60,000 bases of DNA from Symsagittifera roscoffensis (lineage: Eukaryota; Xenacoelomorpha; Acoela; Convolutidae): NCBI RefSeq assembly GCF_963678635.1, contig NC_087064.1:50860684-50920683 (forward strand), read 5' to 3'. The position numbers and the translations under genes were made by a program. Shown in pieces: positions 1 through 11,546 of the stretch (its first letter is position 1; every line of letters begins with the position of its first letter). The notes below the pieces were generated by a model. It searched no databases. It saw only the letters and a program-made list of their open reading frames with translations, and had not been told where the DNA came from.

Positions 1-633
1 TCTGAATATCTCCTCGAAAAACCAGGAGGTGAATTGGTATTTAATTGAGCACCCATATGGCACCCAGTATTGAAGGTTTTAAGAACTGCTTGAGGATAGT
101 TGTGAGATCTTAGTCAATTTTGAATGCTCTGTTTTTTGGCTGCAATATTAGCTAGTTGTTCCACTCCAGCGAGACTATTTACACTTTGGGAATAAAATGA
201 GCCATTTGGTCGTTGGTAATAAAAAAAACTTTCACTTTGGAGTTATGAGTCGTTGTGATAAGGTTCATGTCATCGCATTTCCTTTTAATTTCCATATCTG
301 ATTTCGGCAAACGTTCATTTATGAATAAAGTTTTTCCCTGTACACCGTTCTGCCCAGATAATATACGCCTCCGTCCGAAAATCTTATCTTTGTCCTCAAA
401 GTAGACAAATTGCTCGAATATTTTTCCTGAAAATTTACTCGCTTTTCGAGATTATCAGAATTGTTTTTTAAGCCAATTATTTCCTGGGTTTTTTCATTCA
501 ATTCATTTTCAAGAGAATCAACTCTTGTTAAAAGGCTAGTGACAAAAAGAATAATTAATTTAGGGTCAATAATGGAATCTGGGGGAAGACTTATCAATAA
601 ATCAACGTAATTTTTTGGATTATCAACGGCCAT
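1..633 (-). pseudogene. Decayed ORF1-like coiled-coil protein of a retroelement
   Basis: An ATG at 633-631 in a good context (TCAAAATGG) opens a frame that reads a short acidic start and then a leucine-heptad coiled coil ending in LEKRVNFQEKYSS. The frame stops at 319. Immediately beyond, in another minus frame (about 325-160), the reading continues as LFINERLPKSDMEIK. That resembles the C-terminal domain of many invertebrate ORF1-type proteins (baculovirus FP25-like family), where a coiled coil is followed by an 'LxINExLxxxxxEI' stretch. A third frame (about 165-80) contains VNSLAGVEQLANIAA. The frame changes indicate a decayed copy. The family assignment rests on motif shape only. It could also be a fragment of a host coiled-coil gene; the part left of position 1 is not visible. 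Confidence 0.35.
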
Positions 634-3600
634 TTTGATGGTGAAGGTCAAAGATTTCAAACAGAAAATCCGAATCAAAAAGCACAACAATAAGAGTGAC
701 TAACCTTAGGCATTCATTTTTTGTTCTGACTTGCTTTTTCGGTTTATGTTTTGTCGACTTCAAGTTAGTTATTTCCGTCTCACTTTCTTTTCACTAGCCT
801 GCAATGATATACTTGCCTTGCAATGCAAAAGGTGCAAAGCTACACTTCGCCTCTGTATATTAATTTGCGTGAATCAATATTAATGCGTGACTGAATCGCA
901 TATCAAAACTTGTGGATAAAATTAAATTTTGAAAGCGAAATGAATCTTATATGATAATAATTAGGCCTCTTTTTTCAATTCTCCACAAAAATTAGACTGC
1001 TAGTATCAGGGCAAAGCTCGGAAAAGTTTAAATGCCTCCTTTCGATGCTCGGCTTTAATGTTTGACACTTTAGCTTTTGGTTGAATTTTTTCTATCTGAG
1101 GTCAAGCAGTCTAGAAGGACAGCTTCTCACTCTTTTAACTTTACAGGCGCTTCAAAAAAAGTAACGATTATGCTCAAACCTAAACTTTTAGCGTATATGA
1201 CTGGTGGGTATTTGTCTGGTATTGCAAAAACAGCCAGTTTTGATTTAATTGTAACATTGGGTAACGTTTGGTGCAATTTCTAGGAAGAATTTTGTTTCCA
1301 AACGCAAGTAGGAATCATCATACGCCAATATGATGATCAAATTGCGTAGATGTAAGCCCCCAAATGTTTTAAAAAAGGAACACAATATTTTTGCGTCATT
1401 TCATTGATAACAGACTGAAACTCTACTACTCGGCAACTTCTGAAAGAAATGCGACGACCGCTACAATAAAACATTTCAAATTTTTCCTAGCCTTTATACC
1501 TTTCCAGATTTATCAAAAATTTTGTTCCGTCTCATCAAATCGAAAGAATTACTCGTTAGTTTTAGCTCACAAAAATAATGAGTCATTCTAATGACGCAGA
1601 TAAAAACCAGAGAGCGCATAAAATCTAGTTTTTTAATTGAAAGAGTTAAAAAGCGGTAAACAAAAATTCCAGCAAAAAATCGAACTTCATTTTCCACATT
1701 ACTGGTAGGCTGAATCCGCCATTCTGCGGTTTCCTAGCTTTTGAACAGGGAAAATGATGCACAACTGTAAGTTTCGTTTTCGTTATTTCAAGGTATCAAA
1801 AAATGTCAAGTATTCATTGTTTCAAATTTTGAAAAAATTTCAAACTCTGCAGAGCCTTTGAATTTCGACAAAAAAAATTATGCTTAACAAATTGACCATG
1901 CATGGAATGAAAGTTGCTAGTTGTTTCTTTTAAAAATAATTTTTGTTTCTTTTTTCAACTCGCATTTTCTTTTTTTCGATAATTTTTTACTAATAAATTT
2001 TAATGAGGAAAAAACGGAAACCGAAATTATTGAAAAAGGAAATGAAAAAAAAATGACTAACTTGAAATATTGAGAACGAAATTTTTCCAGTTCTCCATCA
2101 TTGCAATGCATACGAAGTACGGAATAGCGACCAATTTTCATACGCAGAAAAGTAATGCAATGGAAAACAGTGTTCTTCTAACCGACCCACCAGAGAGCTA
2201 TACAAGTGAACTTAAAATGATTTGTATTTTTTCAAATTCGAAACTCAGAAAACAAAACCATAGAAAAACCGTCTCCCCATAAAACTCACCCGATTTACTT
2301 TTTTTCTGATAGATATGTTTTTATGAAACTAACTCATTTTAAGAATTTTTAATGGGAAACAATAAGTACACTCAATATTTCGCTTCTGAAACTAAGTCAT
2401 TTTAAGGCAGAGTATCGCAACCGGTTTGACCAGCAACGCTTCTTATTTCTCAGGTTCAATTTTCACAAATGGGGAGTGCCACAAACTTGTGGGTTTTTAA
2501 CTTGCATAACTTTGATTAGAGCTGTTTTTAATCGATTTATCAAAGCACAATCGTTGGTGCCGCGTTATCTCAATTATATGATGTCTTACCTACTTCAGCA
2601 GAAACAGATGGCGCAGCGGCCAAAGCCAGGTACTCAAAAATTGATGATGCGGGAGACTAAACCTGTGATTAGCAAAAAGTTCCTCTGTTTCAGAGCTCCC
2701 TCTGTTTTTTAAATGTTTTCAAATGCGATTTTGTGCTTCCGTTTTCTTTTCGATGTATTTTTTATGTATTGCAAGCGGAGAAGGGTATTGCACTTAGATT
2801 TTCCAATAAAGCAAAACTGCACTCCATAACACTAAGGTCGAGCGGAGCTTCGCATCACCTGCGATACAACGCAAGCGTAGCATTGCAAGCTAGTGAATAC
2901 AAAAGAGACAAAAATATTAAGGCAAAAAAATTTACACTAAATTCAACACGTTTTTCGGAAAAGATATAAGCAACAGAGTCGAAAAAACACAACCATCAGC
3001 ATTAATTAAGCTTTTTAAATTAGCGGCCACTAAGCGGAAAATACGGGAGTAGACCCCGTTGGGCCGAAATTAAAAAACCATAGGAAATGGTCAAAAACGT
3101 TGAGCGTTAACTTTCACAATCGACCTGCTTTGTTAAAGCAACAACAGTAACAATCAATTTTTACCTTTCAGACAACCCAAAAAAAAATCCATAAAAATAA
3201 CGGGCTATTTGGGCCGATATAAGCTTTTAAGCGGAACAAAAACAAAAAATATATTATTTAAGTCAGGGTTAGTAGCAGAAATAAATCGCCAACACTTGGA
3301 ATTACCACAAAAAAGTATTACAGCACAAGAAAAAATCCATATCCGTGGTGTGGCACCTGAGTCCACAAAACAAAAGCTGACAAACGAAGGTCAAAATCAA
3401 ATCAGTTTACCCCTGAATATTTGTTTCATTTTCAACATACTGAACAAAAAACAGGATGCGACCAGGATTGAAAGCCCAGACCCATTGCTGGAAAGGCAAC
3501 CATGTTACTACTAGATTAAACGGAAAAGAGCATAGAGGTTGTTAAGGTTCAATAAAAAAGCTCGATTTCTTAAGATTTGTACATATGTTTTCGGGGAACG

Positions 3601-5098
3601 AAGTCTAGTTACGATTATAAGACACTTGCTCTCGCAAAAGTAAAAAAGCAAGAAACGAAAAAACCTAAGCACAGCAGCGAATCGGAGCTCGGCAAAATAG
3701 TGAATAAAAAAAGACAGAAGTAAAAAAAATCTAAAAATTGATGTAGGAAAAAATTAATTGATAAAAAAAACTTGACAAAAACTTGAAAATTACAGCTACA
3801 AAACTTCATATTTGTATAAAATGAAGTTCATAAATAGCCCTTAAAAATAAAATCAATTTTCGAGCGGCAACAAATGTGACCAACTTTGGGTCGAAACCTG
3901 TTGAGCCGAAAACAAAACTGTAGTCATTGAAAATTTCAATAAATGTCCAAGTTTTTATGACCCATCCATTCTGAAACACATAATCCCTTGAGGATACACG
4001 TTGCCATCGCAATTACGCAAAATAAGTTGACTAAGTCGATATAACATAAACTGAAACTAATTGAATATTTTATAGTAAAAACTGCTTAAATTGGAACAAA
4101 ACCCATGCTTTAAAAAGTAAACCAAAAAAAAACCCTGCCAGAAAAAAGGCGTTTAAAAAACAACGAAAATTCAATCGACAGAAGCTACGATGAAAACCAG
4201 GAACCCAAAAAAAAAAGAATTTTTTATGAAAAGATAATTACAACCTGAAACAGGCTTGAACTACAAGCTAAGTGAGTATTTTTGATTGTATTTTCAAGAA
4301 ATTGAGCAAGTCAGATTAAAGATCCTGTGGAAAAAGTTGCAAACGATAAAGTCTAGTAACCGATTGTAATACCCTTGCTTATCTTAAAGGTTAAAAAACG
4401 CTAAAATGAAAAACAGACGAAAAAACATGCCTAAAAGGAAAAAAAATAAAAACCACTAAGACTACGGGATTCAAACTTCTATCTTCAGAATACGAGCTTC
4501 GTGTTTTATCAATTTAGTCACGGCGACTTGATCTCGGCTACTTTGATCCGATCTTAATTATTTATAGATTTCAGGTAGCAAAACATGTCTTTCAACTAAC
4601 TTAGCGTTAAAATGGGATTGGATCGAAAACAGTGAATAGATTAAATAACACTACGCCCCAATCTCTTGCAGGAAAATTAATTTGAAATACACTTTTGGGA
4701 CTTGAAGAGAAGCTCTGTTAATTGCTCCATTTACAATTAGTTATTGTTAAGAGCAATGGGGTTTCCTTAAGAACGAATTTGAAGCAATCTTGAAAAAATC
4801 AGAAGTCGAACCGCCAAAGTAGAAAAATAATTGTGAAGAAATTGAAGATTTCAACTGAAAAGGGCAAGAAACGAAGTTTATTTGTGAACACAAACAAATT
4901 TTTTGATATTAAATTCAAGGGAATTTTCACCTAGGACATTGTCGGACATTGCTTTAGCTGGAAAATGCAAATACAAGGACTATGTCGAATCTATTTCAAG
5001 AACAATTCAGTACAAACCCCGTAACGAATAAAAAAGATTGACAATGAGAAAATATCACCTAATTAAAACTCAAAACCCAGTCTCGATATTATTCAACA
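634..5098. other. AT-rich intergenic sequence, no supportable gene
   Basis: About 4.5 kb with only short chance open frames under about 100 codons, many of them without ATG. They show no recognisable domains and no consistent codon bias. Homopolymeric A and T runs are frequent. I see no RNA gene, tandem array or clear transposon end. It ends in the A tract that became the target site of Element A. Confidence 0.5.
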
Positions 5099-5102
5099 AA
5101 AA
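5099..5102. repeat. Target-site duplication AAAA, left copy
   Basis: AAAA directly left of the LTR at 5103; the matching AAAA is at 24020-24023 directly right of 24019. Four-base duplications fit Ty3/gypsy integrases. Both copies lie in A runs, so a longer duplication cannot be excluded on the left, but the right copy is followed by T. Confidence 0.75.
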
Positions 5103-5512
5103 TGAGTTAGGACTGGAGTGTATAACTCATAGAGTAATTTCGGATAGGGTACACCGTCTGCTCGTCACGCTATCTTATTTTCGGCCGGATAGATTCGTGC
5201 AACTTCTTAGTCTAATACCGATCCTAATCTTACTCTTATACTATCTAGTCTCAGGTTGTTTAACTAGTCTCTGCTAGGCTCAATAGATCTAGGGTATACT
5301 GGTTTATTGCGGCTGCTGAAGTGCTCGGGAGAGTCCAACTAATTTCTAAGTTAAATTCAAATCTCTCTGGTGCTGAAATTACAAGTAACTTCAGCACTTA
5401 CAAATAAGTGGGTTGTTAGTTAGATGGATCATGATTGGTTAATATTAAATACTTTACATTGGTAAAATATCTAATTTATCCAATCATAAAATGTAGTTTA
5501 GATCAGGTTCCA
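5103..5512 (-). repeat. 3' LTR of Element A
   Basis: 410 bp, identical to 23610-24019. On the transcribed (minus) strand it starts TGGAACC and ends AACTCA. It contains AATAAA at 5308-5303, two ATTGG/CCAAT-type motifs (near 5433 and 5480) and a stem-loop with arms GTGCTGAA/TTCAGCAC (5370-5377 with 5390-5397). The adjoining internal sequence (5513 onward, minus-strand GGATGGG next to the LTR) is only weakly purine-rich, so the polypurine tract is short or atypical. Confidence 0.97.
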
Positions 5513-7125
5513 CCCATCCGGGTTTTACAGAGTTTTTTAGAATAGTTCTTCTGCGATTCGAAGGATGGATGATGGACGTTGGTTTTTGGCGAACATCATT
5601 TTCTTCCGTTTCCTCTTTGTTAAAGAAGTTCCAGGAAGCTGGAGTTAGAGACATAAGACGTTGTGTCTTCTAGTGACAACGACTAAGTCTTTGCAACAAA
5701 CTCAAACCTGATTTCAGAATGGTTGGCTATGTCAGGTTTTTCTGTTCTGCGTGGAGAACTTCTTTTGTGTCTGATCTAATTTGGGAATGGCGTGGAGATT
5801 GTGCGTGGAGGGGATGCCTGGTTACTCGGATCTGTACGTATACTTGAACATCGAGGTGGTCATTGGTCTAGTTCAATGAAGTCCTTTTCTGCGAAGTCAA
5901 GTCGTACTCTAAATCCTTTGAGTTGTGATTGTGAGTGGCATATCGATTGTGGTTGGCCATTCTCTCTCGAGTGTAGTGGGGTCGTTTTGTCTTTAGATGT
6001 TCGTCCTTGGTGTTATATTCTGATCTATGTATTGCATAATGTAATTTACATTTTATAAAACATTTATTAGTTTAATATTTTTTAATTATGATTTTAGTTA
6101 GTTGTTTTCACAAAAGCTTTTTGTTTTAGTTCGGTTATTTTGAAGAGTTACTCACCCTTGAGTAGCTCTTATTAAAAATAGAGGTGTGGTCACAAAGCGT
6201 GGATGTAGCGCGGTGGGTTAGGCCGGCTATAGAGCATGCTCAGGACGTCCTTCCTGGTGGGTTAGGCCAGGAGTGGGAGTATGATTGCATGCGGTTTTTG
6301 TGAGGGGTCCTGTTATGTGACAACGTTTTATGTTGGGTTTGTTGTGGTTTTTCTTATGTCTTGTTGGTTATGTCATTTTTCCAAAAAGCAAATTGTTCGT
6401 GGTATGGGTTTGTCTTTCGACTTTTTTGTGTTTTATTATTTCTTTCTTAGACTTTATAATAGTCTTCAAAAGAATAAATTATCCAGTTTTAAACTGGGTT
6501 AATCCGGTTTGGGTACCGTTGGTTTCCTTTTCTTAGTCATGCTGTTATTCTATGATTTGTGGTATTTAGTAAGCTGCGTTGGTTAGTTTTGTTTAGTATA
6601 TGATTCCTTTCCAACCGGGTTAAAGGAAGGTTTGAAACATGTTATTATATGTTAGAGTTGTTGAGTGTGAGAACTTGAAACTGAAATTCATTATTTTAAA
6701 CAATTCTTCGTGGGCGAGCTGTGCGAGTGTGGATAGAATTTCTGTGCGAATGAATGAGAATAACAAAAGGTTAGTACTGCATTTGCATTTTATTAATTTA
6801 CTGCATAGAATTTGGAAATTTACTGCTAGTTATGGGGGAATTTTAAGTTACAAATTTTCATCATAATTAGATTTACTGCTTGTGGGGAAAATTTTAGAAA
6901 TGAATTTACTGCATTGGTATTAAATTTATTAATTTATAAGTGTAAGAGATTAATAGAATTTTTGAAATCTGTTTGATGAAATTTGCGATTTTTATTTGTC
7001 TTTTGTGGTTTTTGTAGGTGATTGTCGGATGAAGGCTAAAAATCTAAAGAAAACATGGATAAAGTATGGTGAGTTTTTTAATATTTTAATTAGTTAGTAA
7101 TATTCATTTAATTCATACTTACCTG
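5513..7125 (-). other. Long 3' untranslated region of Element A
   Basis: About 1.6 kb between the stop of the 601-residue ORF and the 3' LTR. There is no convincing ORF on the minus strand. On the plus strand the 13-mer GGTGGGTTAGGCC occurs at 6212-6224 and 6257-6269; the second copy lies in a CCTGG/CCAGG inverted repeat (6252-6270), so on the RNA strand it can form a small hairpin. The plus strand is very T+G rich, continuing the skew of the coding part. A putative intron occupies 7044-7122. The stretch may hold RNA export, packaging or splicing signals, but nothing can be assigned from sequence alone. Confidence 0.5.
7044..7122 (-). other. Putative intron directly after the stop codon of the 601-residue ORF
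   Basis: On the minus strand the stop TAA (7128-7126) is followed at once by CAG and a consensus donor GTAAGT (7122-7117). A TACTAAC branch-like motif follows at 7099-7093, and TTTTCTTTAG ends at 7044. The resulting intron would be 79 nt. The plus strand also shows splice-like sites here (TTTTTGTAG before 7019 and GGTGAGT near 7068), so strand and use are uncertain. Confidence 0.4.
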
Positions 7126-8931
7126 TTAGTCGTCGGGGAAAAAACCGTGGGGGAAGATGTCGTGGATGAGATCGGAATTTGTTAGTAGTTTAGCTAAGAT
7201 GCGGATGATATTTTTAGTCTGAAGCAGTGGCCAAAGCAATTGAAGTGCCTTAATAGTGGTTAGTTCTTCAGTGCCAACTGCAAACTCATAAGGTGTGTTT
7301 TGGATTAGATTATATAATTTGTGATTGAATTTAGTGTTGTGGATGAATTCTAAAATTGGGATTTCTATAGGTTGTACAAACTCGTGCGGGATAAGGAAGG
7401 GTCGGGATTCTTCGGCGTTGAAGGTCTTGGTGATGGGACAGAAGATGTACATTTGGGTTATGGGATCATAATTGCGAAGAATACCATGAAGGTTAGTATC
7501 TTTAATGCAATATGTGAAATTTAGGAAAAATGGTGAAGTGTATTTGGAATTAATGAATTGAAAACGATGGTGTGGTTGTCTAGAGGGTGTGTGTAGGTCA
7601 AAGTGATTTTGGATGAAGCGATAATAACTATATGTGTGGGTTTGTTTAGTGCGCAACATAATATCGTGTGAGCAGTGTAAATCTCTTTCGTGTGGTGCAA
7701 GGAAATGAAAGGTTAGTGAAAATATTTGGAAGCGTTCTTTAAAACTTTCGTATGCTTGTGTGTCTGTTAGTGCTTCTGAAATAATGTGATCAAACTTTCG
7801 GTCGAAGATGTTTAGTGTAAATATATATGGTGTCTTGATGAAAAATTTCTCGGTAATTTGTGGATTAGCGAAGCGATCGTCGTCTAAGAATTGATCTTGG
7901 TTAGCTCTGATGATGTTGTGATCATAGTATTCGAGTGTATATTCGTTAGCTCTAGGTGCAGTGTGTGTTTTTAGTGATTTTTTATATCCAACGTAAGTAA
8001 ATTGTCTAGCGGTTAGTGGTGTAGTGAGTCGATATAGCATGTCCGTATTTCGCTCTATATCGATGTGAGTGTTAGATAAAGGTAAGCAAAGAGGGTTAGT
8101 AAAATGATAATATGAGGTCCAAGAGAGAGTGGGCATTAAAACGTATTCATCTACAAAGTTGCGTGTTTCGTTAGTGTCGTGGGGGGTGTTTAAGGTGTAT
8201 TGTGGGAATGAGGGTAAGGTGATGGCTAAAAATTCTTTTGTGTTAGTATGCTTGGGGTGGTTGATGTATTCACGGGCTGTTCCTGGTTTTGCTGGGAAAG
8301 GATGGTTGGGGAACTTTCTTTTAAAAGTGCGGTAAGCTCTATTAGTGTTGAGTGAAGATTCAGTTGATGTGGATGATGGTGCTAATGATTCAGTATAATT
8401 TGAAGAGGGTGTAGGGGTAGGGGGGTTGGATGAATTTATTGTGGAGGAGATTTGGTTTATTGTTGGGGTATGGAGGTGGTAGGGTTGTTGTTGAAGGGTA
8501 ATAAAATTATCTAGCTCTGGGGAGATTCGGGGGGTGTCTGGAGAATGAGATGATTGGTCAGAATGAAGTGAGGAGTAGGTTGGGGTAACTTGGGAAGCAT
8601 AAGAGGGTGTGGAAGTGATTGGGTCAGGGTTATTGGATAATATGGGTTGAAAAGGGGGTTGAGAAAAATTAGAAGAGTTATGAAAATTATTGGATGGGGA
8701 TGGTTCTGACTCGGCAAATTCATCGGGGGTTTCAATATTCGGGTTATTGAGTTGTGAGATGGAATATAAAACTGAGATGTGTGAATTAGTGTCGGAATTC
8801 ATGCCTGATGTTACATTACTAGATGGAAAATCGGGTGGCGGAAAAGCAAAAAGTGGTATTATTGGGATTGGAGAGGTAAGATTGGTTGGGTGGGAATTTG
8901 ATCGGTGTAGTGATCCAAGTTGGCGGCTCAT
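7126..8931 (-). CDS. Element A ORF: 601-residue protein of unknown function, last gene after env
   Basis: ATG at 8931-8929 overlaps the env-like stop in an ATGA junction, which suggests coupled termination and reinitiation or expression from the same spliced RNA. Residues 1 to about 215 are low-complexity and rich in Ser, Pro, Thr and Asn. Residues about 225-601 look globular, with many aromatic and His residues (for example RDLHCSHDIMLRTKQTHTYS) and an acidic FFPDD end. There is no signal peptide and no obvious membrane segment. I do not recognise the family. Its place behind env recalls accessory genes of complex retroviruses, but that is analogy of position only. The frame is unbroken, supporting function. 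Confidence 0.85.
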   Translation of the reverse strand: MSRQLGSLHRSNSHPTNLTSPIPIIPLFAFPPPDFPSSNVTSGMNSDTNSHISVLYSISQLNNPNIETPDEFAESEPSPSNNFHNSSNFSQPPFQPILSNNPDPITSTPSYASQVTPTYSSLHSDQSSHSPDTPRISPELDNFITLQQQPYHLHTPTINQISSTINSSNPPTPTPSSNYTESLAPSSTSTESSLNTNRAYRTFKRKFPNHPFPAKPGTAREYINHPKHTNTKEFLAITLPSFPQYTLNTPHDTNETRNFVDEYVLMPTLSWTSYYHFTNPLCLPLSNTHIDIERNTDMLYRLTTPLTARQFTYVGYKKSLKTHTAPRANEYTLEYYDHNIIRANQDQFLDDDRFANPQITEKFFIKTPYIFTLNIFDRKFDHIISEALTDTQAYESFKERFQIFSLTFHFLAPHERDLHCSHDIMLRTKQTHTYSYYRFIQNHFDLHTPSRQPHHRFQFINSKYTSPFFLNFTYCIKDTNLHGILRNYDPITQMYIFCPITKTFNAEESRPFLIPHEFVQPIEIPILEFIHNTKFNHKLYNLIQNTPYEFAVGTEELTTIKALQLLWPLLQTKNIIRILAKLLTNSDLIHDIFPHGFFPDD

Positions 8932-11546
8932 CGTGGGCTAAAAAAATGATTATTTTGAGACTGAAAAGCGGTGGTATGGGGTTGTTCAATAATTTGTTCA
9001 TAAGTATTATGGTCTTGTGACTGGTGTGTCATTATATGTTGGATGGGACTTTGTGATGTGGTGAGTCGAAAATTTGGATTATGTGTGATGGCTAAATTTC
9101 GAAAATTTCGTGGGACTAGGGATAGTGGATGGTTATTTGGTAGGGGTGGTAATTGTGGTGCCGTTGGCGTTATGTCTACATTGTTATATTCTTCGTCGTA
9201 TGTATTTTGTCGTGTTGCTATTTTTGTGTTATATTCTTTTATTTGTGCGTCTAAAAGAATTTTGTTTATAGATGTAGAAAAGATTCCAAAAAATCCTGCA
9301 AAGAGTATGCGTGCTACGCTTGCTTGTCTGTTTACTTGTGTGTGTATAGCACATGTGTTGTAGATTCCTTTTAAAAGTGAGAAAAGAAATCCAATAAAGT
9401 TAAACATTGCGTATAAAATAGTCAATTTTTCTAAGATGTAGTAGGGCCATCCTAGAAAATCGAGGATCTCATTTTTGAGTGTAACAAAGCTAAAAATGTT
9501 AATTGGTGATATATCTTGGGGACGGTATTTTTCACCGTTTAGATATATATAATCTTTAATGTCTTTAAAATATCCGCTATAGTCTTGCGTGTAGATATCG
9601 GCAAATCCTGCGGTTTCCGCAAGTTTGCGTAAATTTTGGTCTATTGATTGTCTTTGTATAGTGTCCATTTGTGTTAATAATTCTTGGAATTGTTGTGTTC
9701 TAATGTGATGTTGAATATCTGATTTTGAATAGATTCCTATTGATTGTAAGTCTATATTTGGGTTTCGAGCAATAGCGCGAATGCTTTCTGGTGAAAATTT
9801 TTTGAGTGATTGCATTAATGTGGGATATGGAGTGAGAAGATAATATTTATTTTCATCAGGGTTTAGTTGTACTACATTGTGGCTGTTTTCTGATCCACAT
9901 GGGACTGCGGTATCCCAGAAATAGGTTCTTCGTGAAAGTGTATCCACGAAATGTACTTTATTCTTATAAAAGATAGGGATTCTTTTATAACATCGTTTAT
10001 CTTCAAAAACGTATAGTGGTGATACTTTTTTAGTACAAGTATAAAACCATAAGATGTTTCCTTCATAGTCTAAAAAATTTGATCTATTTCCAGATAATAA
10101 GTATCCTGCATAGGGTATTTTTAATACTGCTAGTGCAAGTGATTGTAATATTTGTGTTCGTTCTAATTCGCATAGTTGGTGTAGTGTTTCTAATTCGGAG
10201 AGTGACATTTCTTGAAAAATTCGGCTAATTGTATAATCTAGTTTCATATCTAAATGAATATCATAGTGGATATTACCGAAATATGTAGTATTCATTAGTG
10301 ATAATTCTTGTAAGCGTGTGCTTCTGGTGTCATGGGGTTTTAGATGTCCACCAGGTTGTCCGTTGCTTTTTTCAAAATTAACTGGTATATAGGATGTTCC
10401 TTCGTTTGGAGGATGACCTGTGGCATATGGGTCAAGTTTTATTTTTCCAGTGGTCATGTCGAATCCTTTTTCGTATTCAACTAATATTTCAGAGTATTGT
10501 GTTCTGTGAAGTGGATTCCTGTATTTACATGCAAGTTCTGTTTCTTGATATATTTGAAAACGTGTCAATATATTTTCTATATTGTGTATGTTTCTAAAAT
10601 TAGTACTTTGTTTTCGTGATGGATGTACTTGTTCATATGGAATTGATTGTATAAAGTATTTTTCGTGAAATTTTATCATACGAGCGTGTATTTTTGCTAC
10701 TTGAAATGTTGTACATGTGTCTTCGGGGAACCAAACAATTGTTGCTTGTGTTCTCGTTGTAGGGTCGCAATAACCTTGATCATTTTTACAAGGTAATCGG
10801 ATTCCTTGATAGATCATTGTATTATCTGATAAATCTCGTGTTAGTTGTATTTTTTCGAGTTGTATTTTCCAATCGAAAAACATTATTTCTTGGTATCCTT
10901 TATTTTTTGTGTCTGCTTTGCAGTTTGATGGGTTATTTATACCAATGTGTGGTATCCAATGTTTATCGTGTAGGTCATAGGTTAATCGTCCGTGTGCGCC
11001 GTTATACGGGTATTTTTCGTCTAGTTTTATATGTCCTTGGTGTCTTTCAAGTTGTGATTGATGTACAGAGTCTGAAAAAACTTGAAAGTTAACTAACTTT
11101 CTTTCGGAGTTTTTATTTTGTGTGATGTTTAGTCTAAGTAGTTCATTTTTACAATCGTCGGGATTGAGATGTAAAAGACGTTCTATATTACTCTGATAGA
11201 ATGATTCATGGTCAAGTCGGTTTTTGTTTCCGTTTGAGACTTGTGAACAATGTACTTTCTTTTCGGAAAATGTTGCTGTGAATTTATAACCTGTAACTGT
11301 TGTTGCTCGGGCTTTTGAATAGAGTGTTGCTATTACATTTGTGGTTTCTATAGTTTGTGGTTCTGTTTCACATTGTGATACTTGATTTATTGCATATTTG
11401 TGTAGTGTTTTTTGTTCATTTTCTTCACAATCGTAATGTGTTACTAATAAATCTTGTGGTCCTGTACGAGGGGAAGGGTTTATGTTTTGATTTGAGATTA
11501 CTAGAAAAAGGAGTTGGAGAAAAATTAATAATTTTAGAATATACAT
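8928..11546 (-). CDS. Element A envelope-like membrane glycoprotein, 872 residues
   Basis: The ATG at 11546 is followed by a clear signal peptide: MYILK, then a Leu/Phe-rich core, ending near residue 18. A long ectodomain with scattered cysteines and several N-x-S/T sites follows. Near the C-terminus are two hydrophobic stretches (about residues 703-726 and 743-766), then a cytoplasmic tail of about 105 residues. Order and topology match retroelement envelope proteins captured by errantivirus-like or Cer-like elements. I cannot place it confidently in a known fusion-protein class. The start overlaps the end of the Met-less 378-codon frame by 13 nt, and the end overlaps the 601-residue ORF by ATGA. 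A membrane or virion-surface role is inferred. Confidence 0.8.
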   Translation of the reverse strand: MYILKLLIFLQLLFLVISNQNINPSPRTGPQDLLVTHYDCEENEQKTLHKYAINQVSQCETEPQTIETTNVIATLYSKARATTVTGYKFTATFSEKKVHCSQVSNGNKNRLDHESFYQSNIERLLHLNPDDCKNELLRLNITQNKNSERKLVNFQVFSDSVHQSQLERHQGHIKLDEKYPYNGAHGRLTYDLHDKHWIPHIGINNPSNCKADTKNKGYQEIMFFDWKIQLEKIQLTRDLSDNTMIYQGIRLPCKNDQGYCDPTTRTQATIVWFPEDTCTTFQVAKIHARMIKFHEKYFIQSIPYEQVHPSRKQSTNFRNIHNIENILTRFQIYQETELACKYRNPLHRTQYSEILVEYEKGFDMTTGKIKLDPYATGHPPNEGTSYIPVNFEKSNGQPGGHLKPHDTRSTRLQELSLMNTTYFGNIHYDIHLDMKLDYTISRIFQEMSLSELETLHQLCELERTQILQSLALAVLKIPYAGYLLSGNRSNFLDYEGNILWFYTCTKKVSPLYVFEDKRCYKRIPIFYKNKVHFVDTLSRRTYFWDTAVPCGSENSHNVVQLNPDENKYYLLTPYPTLMQSLKKFSPESIRAIARNPNIDLQSIGIYSKSDIQHHIRTQQFQELLTQMDTIQRQSIDQNLRKLAETAGFADIYTQDYSGYFKDIKDYIYLNGEKYRPQDISPINIFSFVTLKNEILDFLGWPYYILEKLTILYAMFNFIGFLFSLLKGIYNTCAIHTQVNRQASVARILFAGFFGIFSTSINKILLDAQIKEYNTKIATRQNTYDEEYNNVDITPTAPQLPPLPNNHPLSLVPRNFRNLAITHNPNFRLTTSQSPIQHIMTHQSQDHNTYEQIIEQPHTTAFQSQNNHFFSPR

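Noticed and set aside
4455-4535. tRNA-like sequence with GGGATTCAAACTTC
   Set aside because: T-arm halves do not pair and no acceptor stem can be formed.
5792-6866. Plus-strand frames in the 3' region of Element A
   Set aside because: Opposite strand to all element genes, Gly/Trp/Phe-rich because of the T+G skew, no domains.
8129-8941. Plus-strand open frames within the 601-residue ORF and other plus-strand frames in Element A
   Set aside because: Strong composition skew keeps the antisense strand open; they lie opposite a well-supported minus-strand gene.
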